Shown here piece by piece: positions 15,358 to 25,728 of a stretch of DNA of 64,000 nt (the first letter of the stretch is position 1; every line of letters starts with the position of its first letter). The notes below the pieces were generated by a model. The model worked only from the letters and a program-made list of their open reading frames with translations, was not told where the DNA came from and made no database searches. Source of the DNA: Lophium mytilinum (Eukaryota; Ascomycota; Dothideomycetes; Mytilinidiales; Mytilinidiaceae); assembly GCA_010093605.1 (NCBI GenBank), contig MU004187.1, positions 1,852,830-1,916,829 on the forward strand, in the 5' to 3' direction. Both the position numbers and the translations under genes were made by a program.

Positions 15358-16751
15358 ATGGCAGCGGCATTGCGCCATCAAGGTGCCAAAGCGAAGAATC
15401 GAAGGGTGAGCCGACAAATGGAATCCGAGTCGAAATCCGAAGAAGTCTTTCGCCAGATAGCAGAAGATAATGACATGCTCGCGTCGGAAGTATCACAATG
15501 GTACCTGCTCAATATTCTCGAGCCGGGTCAATGGTGGTACGAAAACTTCTACCGCTCTTCTGATAAGGTTGGAGAGTTTCGGGCTTCTCTAGGCGCAAAG
15601 AGTCCAGGCCTTCCAAGAGGAAACATACGCAAGATTGACGACGAGGCCATCAATCCGACCGAATGGTGGGTAAGTGAGGTCTTGACAGGATCTTAGAATA
15701 GGCTGAGAGCTAACGTTTGAATTCCTAGGACGACTTCCTCGAGGCTATCTCCGAAAGCTACACAAAAACCATCCAGGGTCGTCACTTGTTTTCTGTCAGT
15801 AACTTCGAGGCAACCTGGGCGCATGCCATCGATAGAATATACGAACAAACGATCGAGAAAGGAGTTTTCCCCGCCGAGTACGAGAAGGATTCACGTGAGC
15901 GAATCTTCAAGATCCTTCGATGGACCTTCGAGGATCTGGAGCTTAAAAAAAGCGCCCTGCACACCTACTTCCGGCGCCCAGGCTCTCCCATCGAGGTTCC
16001 CGCTCAACAAGATGGGAACAAAAAGCGCCAAAACCTGAAGTCCTCGCCCGCAGCAAAGTCACCAACTCCAAAACGATACCGATCCGGCACACCGTCCAGT
16101 GACACAGCGTAAGATATCAATTCTTCTCCCAAGGCGCTGCACATCTATTCATCTCACAGGCTACCCAAGAGGCGGTTAACAACAGTAAACACTGGGAAGC
16201 GTTCTAGCTAATGTGATCACTTACACAGCGGTAACCTGACCAACTCGAACACGCCTGTGACCACACCGGTACGAGCGTCTGAGAGCCCACTGTTCTACCC
16301 GGAGCACTCCAGATTTCGTAAGCTACCGCCTCAATTACGGGCTCCTGTCGCCTACATGGGCTATAACACCCCAAGTTCGACTTCTTCTCAAGCTGACGCC
16401 ACGATCACTAACTCAGAGGGGCGTCGTCATTTCGCTGTCGTACAGACCTCCGAGCACTTACGTGACAACCTCAGGCTGCGAGAGCAAATCCGTCAACTCG
16501 AGCACGACAAGGCCCAGCTTCAGAACGAGAAAGAGCACATCGAGAAGCGTAACGCTGAGCTCGACAAGAAAGAGAAGCAGGCTGTGTGCGAAAACTCAGG
16601 TCTGAGAAAGCAGCAAAACAGCCTCTTCGAGCAGCACGCGGAGCTTCAGAGGCACCACCATCAGCTGCGCAAAGAGTTAGATGAAGAGAAGAGAAAGCGT
16701 ATGGACGCGGAGGGCTACATCAAGGCTGTCAAGAATGTTCTTCCCAATTAA
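15358..16751 (+). CDS. hypothetical coiled-coil protein
   Basis: Exons 15358-15669, 15729-16108 and 16229-16751, 404 residues; both introns have canonical ends and matching phase. Residues about 25-105 hold a Trp/Tyr-rich region (SQWYLLNILEPGQWWYENFYRSSDKVGEF), and about 105-200 a helical acidic/basic segment with FKILRWTFEDLELKKSALHTYF. A Ser/Pro/Lys-rich linker containing SPTPKRYR resembles a nuclear localisation signal. The last 100 residues form a long charged coiled coil (LREQIRQLEHDKAQLQNEKEH). No named domain recognised. The ATG is chosen because sequence upstream in frame is Arg-rich without support. Confidence 0.7.
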
Positions 16752-17353
16752 AGACCATAGACCGGAGGTGTGATGGACTCTGCTGTAAGATTGTCCTATC
16801 ATGGGCACACTTGTTGGGAGGCTTACGGTCGATATGTTGGTGTTTGACAGCAATGCGGCGCCATTCTGTAACCCCTCTTCCTCTGTATCAACCACCCCTC
16901 CTGGTCAAAAAACCAACAAACTCCCCTCCGTATACAATCAAAACAATGCAACTAGGAAATGGTGCCTTAGCTTGACCGTTTCAAAACATGTTCATCTTTA
17001 GAGTGTACACGATGCTGCTAATGTCAGATCTGCCTTAATCCATTATCGAAAATCCAGATCAGACGCATTTCTATTCTCTTGAACCGCTTTAGACTTGCTG
17101 AGCCACCTCAGACGCCATCAACTAAGAAGAACTAGATCTCCATCATAGCCTAATCGTATCTCCGATATCGGAATCTGCTTACTATCTCTTATCCTACAGA
17201 ATAGGCAATAATCCCACCTTCCGTCCAAGACTAACTACTCCACCTACGACACGCCAGACTCCCAACTCCACCATATGTAAAGCCACCACCTCGCCCTACT
17301 CACTCCCTCCAATCCATCCAACACCCAAACACCCCCCAAATCCCTATACCACT
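16752..17353. other. intergenic region, no gene seen
   Basis: Six hundred bases between two plus-strand genes. The last 150 bases before the next ATG are C-rich and pyrimidine-biased, as in many fungal core promoters and leaders. No open frame of interest. Confidence 0.4.
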
Positions 17354-18438
17354 ATGCCCTCCAACCAAGACCCACCCCGACCCGCTTATCTCCCCACCTC
17401 TGCTACATCCCCTCTACATCCCCCATCCACCCTCTACTCGCGAATTGCCGATCTACCCCCTTCCGCCCTCCGCCTCCTCTCCACTACCCTCATTCCCCCC
17501 CGCTCTGGGGCATCCTTCACCGTCCTCGCAACCTGCATCTTCCGCCTCTCCACCCCCGAGGGGCCGCAGGTCGGCGATCTGAATGTCTGGAACCTGCACG
17601 ATCCCCGGGAAAGGATGTGGGCAGCGCGCACGCGGCAGTTGCAGGGGAGTCACGTGCGCGAGGGGGATCGGCTGTGGAGTAATTTGCCGTTTATGCGGCC
17701 GTTGTGTGGGATGGTTAGGGATGGGTGTGGGCTTGGGGGAAGAGAGGAGCTGGATAAGGGAGGGGAGGGGCTGGAGAGGGGTGGGCGGACGAGGTGGGGA
17801 GGGCGGTGTCATGATTTGCTGGGGACGAGGTGTGATCCTTATGGTATGTTTTCTGGAAAGCGTTTCAAAACTCTAGAAATTCGTTCTTGCACATTATGGA
17901 TGTTGAAGATATGTGGATTGTCATGGAACATATCAGTTTGTTGACTTGAGGAGACGCTGCTCACACTGTTACAGTCAACCACATGCTCACTTCCACTGAT
18001 TATGACTACCACTGCCACTCCAATCTCGTCCGCGCCGTGCTGCCCCACGGCCTCACCGAGTTCGACGTCCACGACGTCCTCAACGTTTTCCAAGTCACCG
18101 GTCTCGACGCCGACGGCCGCTACTTCATGGAGTCATCACCCGCAACGCCGGATTCCTTTATCGATTTCTTCGCAGAACAGGACTTGCTATGCGCGTTGAG
18201 CACATGCCCAGGAGGTGATCTTTCTGCGTGGGGGTGGAGTATGGCGGATGAAGGGAAAGGCGAGGCCGCGGAGAAAGAGATAGAAGGTGGGATGAAAGAG
18301 ACGTGCCGGCCGATCAAAGTCGAGGTGTGGGAAATCGACGAAAGTGTGCGAGCTGAGGTGTTAGCCGGGTGGACTCCGCCGCAGCGTCCACCTTATAAAG
18401 GCAAGCATGGTATGAGCATACCGCTAGGAGAAGCGTAG
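17354..18438 (+). CDS. DUF1989 / urea carboxylase-associated family protein
   Basis: Exons 17354-17843 and 17975-18438 (intron 131 nt), 317 residues. Diagnostic stretches: PPRSGASFTVLATCIFRLSTPEGPQVGDLNVWNLHDPRERMWAARTRQL, HDLLGTRCDPY|VNHMLTSTDYDYHCHSNLVRAVLPHGLTEFDVHDVLNVFQVTGLD, and FFAEQDLLCALSTCPGGDLSAWGW. Bacterial relatives sit next to urea carboxylase; their exact job is not settled, but the conserved Cys/His/Asp-rich core suggests a metal site. The middle of exon 1 (Gly/Arg-rich, about residues 120-155) is poorly conserved and might contain a misread. No urea carboxylase gene is nearby. Confidence 0.85.
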
Positions 18439-18720
18439 GATTTAGATCACGTGGTAGACACTTTTTATGAGCCAAACAGTAATTGATAGTAAATCAGTAC
18501 CCAACCCTTTCCAGTTCGATGCAATTTTGGTGCAATCATGCTTTTGAAAAGGCCCTGACCCGACGTGAATGCAAAAGCGCCAAAAAAAACGAAGTTTAAA
18601 AGTAATAAGAGACTGGTATCGAGAATGTAGGAGCCATTTTCAAAGCCACCTAGGATGCCTCACCACATGGTGCTTGAACTCCGTGAAATTAAAACCTGTG
18701 TTTTTATGAAGGTATCATGT

Positions 18721-20835
18721 TTAATGTGACCCGTTGACTTTTGTTTCTAGGTTCGCAACTATTTGGCTCAGGGGGTTTGCTCCTTGAGGCGTAGGACCGG
18801 TAGGTCGAGCGGGCGAGAGCTGCTCTGGCGACGGGATCTCTATTGTGTCTGATCTCTTTGGTCGAAACGGGATAGGAGTGGAAGGTCGGCTCGAAAGGAA
18901 CTGGTCATGTCAGGGAACGTACTTTGACGAGAGACTAAGATATCGGTAATAGAAAGAAGAGAAGAGAAAGGGCGAGGGTAAGTTTAAGGGGAAGAGTGAG
19001 GGTGAGTATAAGGAGAAGGGTGCCATACGGAAGATGCAGCTGATAGCATTGCAATTAGAGATGCTTGTACAACATCTTCATGGATACCAACGCCCCAGAC
19101 TTTTTGGTTTGACTCTGCTGTGCTGCATTCGATGAAAGTCGCAGCCTTGACTCTGCTGCCTTCGCCTCGAGCGTGGTTTTGCGTAGAAATGGAGTGCTCT
19201 TTGTAGTCTGCGACGTCCAAATCAATGCCTAGGGTACGTAAGGCGTTGGCTAGGCTTGACAGAGCGCCATTTCCAACGCCCTTCACCCGATGTTCCCGAC
19301 CGTCGATCTCAATGACGCCAGAGAATAATCTCCTCAGACTCCTGGTGCTCTGTGTCTTACCTGCCTCTGGTGGAGCTGGCGACACGGTGCGGTCTACAGT
19401 GATATCGTAGTCCACGAGATTGAACCTCGGATTCACTTTGAGATGATAAGCGTCTTCAAACAGCTTTGTGATCTCAGTAGGCAGAAGCTCGCGCCCAAGG
19501 TGATCTGTCTCCTTTTGGACAATTTTGGAGAATGCGATTTGAAGCCCGCGAGGTAGGTCCAGATCTAGGTGGCGTTGAATGATCCAAGCCACCCCACCTT
19601 TTCCACTCTGAGAGTTGACTCTGATGATAGCTTCGTATGTTCGGCCGATGTCTTGAGGGTCCAGAGGAAGATATGGCACTTCCCAAGGACTCTCGTTGTC
19701 AGCACCGATTTGTTTCCTTTCTTGGAAGCCTTTCTTAATGGCATCTTGGTGAGAACCACTGAAGGCGCAGACCACTAATTGACCTCCATACGGTGCACGA
19801 GCATGCACAGGAATCTTAGTGCTCTTCTCGACCACGTCGATGACCGACTTGAGGTCGGAGAAGTCGATGCCAGGATGTATGCCTTGGGTGTACATGTTCA
19901 TCGCGAGCGTGACCAAATCCACATTTCCGGTCCTCTCTCCGTTTCCGAAAAGAGTACCTTCAACTCTGTCGGCACCACCCATTTGTGCAAGTTCAGCGGC
20001 CGCTACGGCGCAGCCTCGATCATTGTGTGGATGGAGAGATACGCAGATCTTTTCCCGCTCTGATATATTTCGACAGAAGTATTCAATCTGGTCGGCGTAC
20101 ACGTTCGGGGTGGACATCTCGACAGTGGCTGGGAGGTTGAAGATGATTGGGTTCTCCACGCTGGGCTCCCACGCTGCCTTGACAGCCTCGCACACCTCCA
20201 GCACAAAGTCTGGGTTGGAGTCTGAGAAGGTCTCGGGAGAGAACTCGTACGCCCACTCAGTACCGGCCTGGCTTGGGTCGTCCTTTGTGATGGACCTCGC
20301 ATACCGCGTGCACTCGACCGCCAGAGCCTTGCTCTCGGCGTTATTCATGTTGAAGACTATGCGCTGGAAGCATGGACTGGTGGCGAGGTATAGGTGGAGG
20401 AGAGCCTTTTTCGCGCCCTTGAGAGAGTCGACAGTGCGTCGAATCAGTTCCTTGCGGCATGGCGAGAGGACTTGTAGCCACACGTCGTCGGGGACAATGC
20501 CTGGGGTCTTCACAAGCTTCTGGGTGAAGTCGAAGTCGGTCTGGGAGGCGGAGGGGAAGGAGACTTCGATTTCCTTGTATCCCAGCTTGACGAGCATCTG
20601 GAAGTAGGCCCATTTCTGGTCACCGTCCTACATTGCACATAGTTAGCGAGTGCTGAATTTGTATAGCACACTTCACACTTACCATTGGGTCGACCAGACT
20701 CTGGTTGCCATCCCTGAGATCCGTCGACAGCCATCGCGGGGGTTTGTCAATTGTCTTGGAGGGCCATTGGCGATTTGGCAGATTCAGCGGGGTGAAGCGA
20801 CGATACTTCTTGGAAGGGTCAGCGAGCATCGGCAT
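18721..20835 (-). CDS. leu4: 2-isopropylmalate synthase
   Basis: First committed step of leucine synthesis: acetyl-CoA plus 2-ketoisovalerate to 2-isopropylmalate, mitochondrial or cytosolic in fungi. Exons 20835-20683, 20627-19029 and 18900-18721, 643 residues. Catalytic TIM-barrel marks: [54 protein letters not shown] (metal His pair) and [16 protein letters not shown]. The C-terminal regulatory LeuA dimer domain follows ([25 protein letters not shown]). The last exon lies behind a 128-nt intron (GTATGG..CAG) and encodes [17 protein letters not shown] and a Ser/Pro-rich tail; reading through the intron instead gives a false Pro/His tail stopping at 18984. The start is the first ATG; the upstream frame lacks one. 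Confidence 0.95.
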
Positions 20836-22033
20836 GGTGAAGTTATTTGAAGATTTTTTCACGGGCGTTGTGCGAGAGAATGGCTCGCGAGGAGGGCGAA
20901 AGAATTTATTTGGCGTATGACGATTCTGCCGGCCCTTGTCAATCTGTTCATTGAGTCAACCCCCCCTACCTAGTTAACTCAAGCCACCATAACAGTTTGC
21001 GGGCATTGCGGGGCAGTCCCGAAATCGCTACCAAATCGGCGCACGGCCCCGTCACTATCCACCGCTCTCCGGCCTTTTCTGCTTATGAGTCTGAAGTCTC
21101 GCTCTCTAATCCCCAGTTTGCTCCAACACCTTAGCCTATGCTTACCCCATGCGCTAATTCAAACACACTGCTAACTTGAGTGGAGAGCTCGCCATGCACC
21201 TCTGTGCCCTCCGAAGTAGAGCAGCAATCGCGTTGCCCCTTACGGAATATCCTCCGGGGAGAAATCACATATGAGGGCTGTTTAAGTCCTCCTAATATGC
21301 CACATCTATCCTCACTCGCGGCCCCGTATCCGCGCTGGCTTTCTTAAGATCTGTCTTAAACTCCCCTCGTCATGAGTGAATGGCTCATCCCGGTCCCTTT
21401 CGTCGTAAGAGGACGGAGAATGGGAACGTCTTGGTTCTTGTCGTCGCTCTCAAGAAACCCAACCAGCCGGCTCCCTTCCTATTTTTCAAGTCGTATCATT
21501 TTTCTTCGCGAACGAGATCTCTGTCTGCCAACTGAAGGTGTGTAGAGACGTGGCAGAGGCAACTAGTCTCAGCTGCGTACTGTACGTGTGAAGATACTGC
21601 TCGGGGAGCCAGCTAGCGTATGAGCATTTGCCGTAACAGGAAATTAATCAAGGCGCAGTTCTCGTACAAATCCTGATCCGAGCATATTTCCCTACTACGC
21701 GGCGAGATATTCATTAGTCTCCGGGCAAGGTTTATAACAATTAGGCTGCTCTGGAGTTGTCGTACTGGTACTAGTAGAGTGCCACTTTCATACGCACCAT
21801 GAACGTACATCACAGTCTCAGAAGCATCTTGCCTATAGTATCAGACTACCGACTCTGTAGATCTAGCAGTTCGGATTTCTATCAAGGAATCTGTGTTTAG
21901 GCTACCTTTGTAACAAATAGTAGAAGTAACGAGGTCAGCGTAACACACGTCAGCGTTCCAAGATTTTCATTCTACCAGTCTGTAAGCTTTCGAATCGCTG
22001 CGACCACTTCTAGACAGAGATGAATGCAGGCAA
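20836..22033. other. leu4 upstream region and P450 relic 3' flank
   Basis: About 1.2 kb upstream of leu4. It contains several short stop-rich frames and no gene I can support. I looked for a Leu3-type CCGGNNCCGG site in the first 600 bases and did not see one. The leftward end adjoins the decayed P450. Confidence 0.4.
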
Positions 22034-23294
22034 CTATATGGTCCTCTTGGAGTCAGGTATGTCTATCACGAGCCTTCTGGACAGGAGTGCAACGATTGTA
22101 AAATCCTCCTTCTGGGCAAAGGACTTATCAGAAAAGTACCTAAGCCACCCACGAAAAGGCTAAAAGCCAGATCCTTTGCAAGAACTGGACTGGTGGCAAA
22201 GCGCTTGGGGTCGAACTGCTCTGGATCAGCGTAGAGAAAAGTCCTCATCGAGAAACATCTGTCTGTAAGGAATTATTAGTTGGGGCCCTTCATTGAGAGC
22301 CTGTCGTCAACGATGAAGACGCTGAACATAGCAGTCTCAATAGACGAGGCGGATGTCCTGAGCATTTCCAGGTATGCGTTTCTCAGCACTGAAAAGGCCA
22401 CGTCGTTAATTTTCAAGTTTTTCCACGTGTCCACGGTTCTCCCTCTCTACCATGACTCTGCTCCTATCAAACCCTAATCTACCACGGAACCACCCACCAC
22501 TGCTGACTCACCCCCCTCCACGGAAAACTATATAAGCCCGTCCTCCCCCCGTCCCTCTTCTCCTCCTCGCCTTCGGGCAACACTCCTTCCAATTTCCTAA
22601 AATCAAGGTCTTATTGCATGTATCGCCATATACTTTGTATATGCAGAGCACAAACCCGGCTCTTGTAGACTATGCTATCTAGACCCTTCCCCCGCTATGT
22701 ATTACCCACTTTTGTCACTCCTTGGGGGCAGCGGTTCAACCCGACAGATACTTAGTAGGAGTCGATGCGCAGATGGATAAGAACTCTTGTGGATTTGGTT
22801 TGGCTATATAGGAGGTTTTTGACTCGAGAAGGGTTTTCCTCGCAATTATATACTTTTCCGATCTAAGACTTGCCATGAAATGCGTGCTTTGAGAGTGTTT
22901 CCCATGTGTCCCAGTTGATGCAGGACCGAGTCGGCGACTCTAGCAAAGAAACTTCGGTTAAGACTTATGCCCAGTACAGCGTCGTCCATTATGATTTGAT
23001 ATTAGGTCATTTCACATCTCTGCCTCCAGCATACGTATGGTATAATTGACACACTGCCCGAATGCCTCTTGAGCGGTCTCCTTTGCGAGCGCAACTGGAG
23101 TCTGGTACATGAACTACCAGTTGTGGCCGAAGAACTTCGCGAACGAGCCGAGAAGGGCTGGTCCTACCTCAAGCAAGGCTTCGCCAAAGAAAGAGCTCGC
23201 TGCGTTCTCCATCAACTCGTGCTGGAAAAATGATGTAGGATGCTACCACCCGCAACGTTCTTCATAACGACGAGAGTATCCGCGTCCTAGGACA
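22034..23294 (-). pseudogene. decayed cytochrome P450
   Basis: Minus-strand translation gives scattered but ordered P450 pieces. Near 23.2 kb: FFQHELMENAASSFFGEALLEVGPALLGSFAKFFGHNW, then an in-frame TAG, then FMYQTPVALAKETAQEAFGQC and a TGA. Near 22.35 kb: an ExxR-region-like piece (YLEMLRTSASSIE). At about 22.2 kb: the PERF-like string YADPEQFDPKRFAT. At 22.1 kb: FVGGLGT, a frameshift, then SFAQKEDFTIVALLSRRLVIDIPDS, which matches the region after the haem loop. The CPG of the haem motif reads FSD, so the ligand Cys is lost. The CYP7/CYP8-like resemblance of the order is my impression. It cannot make an active enzyme. Confidence 0.75.
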
Positions 23295-23754
23295 GAAGGG
23301 TGATCATCTTCCGCTCAAGATCCAGACCTGATCTCCGCAAATCTGAATGCTGGGCTTCGATTCTAGCACCCTGTTATAGTGTTAGAGCTGAGGCTGCAGA
23401 CCGACGGAGATATCAAGGTAAACACAGAAGGAAACCTGAGTTGACATGTCTAAACTGCCTCTTGTCGTGGAACAGAAGACTTTATTGAGGATACGAAAGA
23501 CTGGCCGAATGGCATTGCTTCTAGGATAGAGATCTCACCCAACTTTAGAAGTGATGTAATGTTGCTGGTAGTGTTTCATTTCTATATTCGATCGGAGATA
23601 TTCTGGCAGGCTAGAGAATCTCCAAATACAAAAACATATACATCGAAAGTAAGATATTGCGGCGTTCGCAACGCTCTACGCTATAGGATGACTAATGCCG
23701 ACAATTCTATGCTAAAGGGGTTCCCAAAACCATCTTTGCCTATACGCAATTGGC

Positions 23755-24878
23755 TCATAGTTTGCTCTCCGGCGGCTGTTTTAGCCGCACAACACCTTCT
23801 TGTACACATGTCGCAATCAACACGCCATCTTTTGTGAACATCTTCTGGAAGACCAGACCACGGCCGTCGCCAGACCACGGTGACTCCATCTCCGTGAACA
23901 TCCAGTCATCTGCTCTGAAAGCTCTCGGGTTATGGAAGTAGATGCTATGATCTAAGCTCACCATCATTCCAACTTCCGGCTTCATCTCCTCTTTAGATAT
24001 GTCTTTGCCTTCTCTCAGCAACTGCAGCCGTTTGATGTCATCGTCCTCGATTCCAGGTACCCGCCTCAACGTCTCGTCGTCCATGGCGAGGAGCTTCTTC
24101 AGCATTTCTTCGTCTATTGTAGATTTGCTGTTCCCAGTCCGCGAGGAGGAATAGCGGGTCAGCTTGTGCGCGCGTGCTATGGTCCCAATGAAATAGCTAT
24201 CCGACATGTATGCCAAGGCTGATAGATGGGCTTCGTGTCCCCCGGACGGAGATATGCGGCCTCGCGCTTTCATCCATTGCCTTGTCTTCTTCGTGTGTGG
24301 GTGAGGCGACTCGTCTGACCTTGTCAGATTGCTTCAGTGAACCTGTTCTCAGACTTACAGTTCAAGATTTCAGCGCGTTGGCTCTGGAATGGTCCTTCGT
24401 CCCCCTGGGGAAATCGAATATCGTCGTTCCCCTCAACAGGGGCAGGTACGTCGGGCATCGGAGTTGTATGTTCCACCTTGACCTTCCCCCCACTGTCTTC
24501 TTTCACGAAGCTTAGGGTGGTTGTAAAGATGACCTTGCCCTTCTGTCGTGCCTGGACTGTCCGAGTCGCGAACGACTTGCCCTCGCGAACATGCTCGACG
24601 TGGTATATTATGGGAATCTCCGCGTTTCCGGCGAGGACAAAGTAGCAGTGCATCGAATGGACGGTAAAGTCTCGACGAACGGTGCGCTGCGCAGCACTCA
24701 AGCACTGGGCGATAACGGCACCGCCGAAGATGCCTCGCGCTCCGGGAGGATGCCATAGTGGACGCGTATTGGTAAAGAGGTCAGGGTCGATGTCGGAGAG
24801 CTGGGTCAATTCAAGGACGTTCTCGATCCTGGATATGGAGGAGTCTACCGCGGGCGGCTTGATAAGTGTCGAATGCAT
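23755..24878 (-). CDS. peroxisomal acyl-CoA thioesterase (TesB / ACOT8 family)
   Basis: Hydrolyses acyl-CoA to fatty acid and CoA. Exons 24878-24359 and 24314-23755 with a very short 44-nt intron, 359 residues. The two hot-dog domains carry LWHPPGARGIFGGAVIAQCLSAAQRTV, FTVHSMHCYFVLAGN and GKSFATRTVQARQKGKVIFTTTLSF in the first half. The second half has KKTRQWMKARGRI, MVSLDHSIYFHNP (catalytic Asp region), RADDWMFTEMESPWSGDGRGLVFQKMFTKDGVLIATCVQEGVVRLK. The protein ends in SKL, a perfect PTS1 peroxisomal signal, placing it in fatty-acid beta-oxidation. Joining at ILN|YESPHPHTKK gives continuous family sequence. Confidence 0.93.
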
Positions 24879-25728
24879 TATGGTGGGGGAGGAGTCTGGA
24901 GTATAAGCGCGATGAAAGGTACAGTTTAGAATGGGTATACAGAGAAAGATAGAACGGGTGCGAAAGCTGCCGTATTAGTATTTAATTCAAAGATGAGTGA
25001 ACATATTGGCATCTGATCGCGACGGCTAGTAGGGGACAACAGTTGCTCGGGCGTGGGAAATGGGAGCCCGTACGAGTCGTTGGACCGAGGCACTCGCCAG
25101 CCCTTGGATGAAGGGATTGGAACAGTACGGCAGGCCACAAGTCGAGCTGTGCGGAAATGCCTCGGGGGAAAATCTGTCGTATCCTATTTGCGGATGGCGC
25201 GCTGGTCAGGCTGTAGCTGCTGCTGCCGATGGAAGGAGGAGTCTGCTTGATATCCAGTGTTCCGCTCTGCCATGCAGGGCGTGAATCGCGAAGAGGATGG
25301 CTTTTGAAGTCGTTGCAACAGGCATGGAGTACGAAATGGCCCTCGTTGAGACCCCTTCCCAGGTTGCGACTCGAGTATTCCAAGCAAGCTGTGGCGGCGG
25401 CACGTCCCTCGCGGTCGTCCCCCAGGCCCCTCAAACGTCATATTCCACACTTGGCATCTGTGAGTGGGACGCGACCAACTCAAACCACACGTCCTACCAC
25501 GACGGAGCCAGCTCAATCCCACGGAGCCAGCCATAGCGATACTTGCCAACCTTCGCCTGCTGGTACCTGACCCAGCACTCCACTCGTTGCTAACCTTGAC
25601 CCCTACACGCGCCGGCGCATGGTGGACATGTATTCGGATCTTCAGCACTTCTCCACAGATACCTAAGACGACTGAAGCTTCATATACCGCCAATCCACAC
25701 TGAATTTGTCCATTTTCTGCACGTTATC
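24879..25728. other. divergent promoter region between thioesterase and CPS1-like gene
   Basis: About 850 bp between two divergently transcribed genes. Several overlapping open frames of 65-169 codons occur on both strands (25.0-25.7 kb), but they show no family similarity and are mutually exclusive. I treat the stretch as regulatory and leader sequence. Confidence 0.45.
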
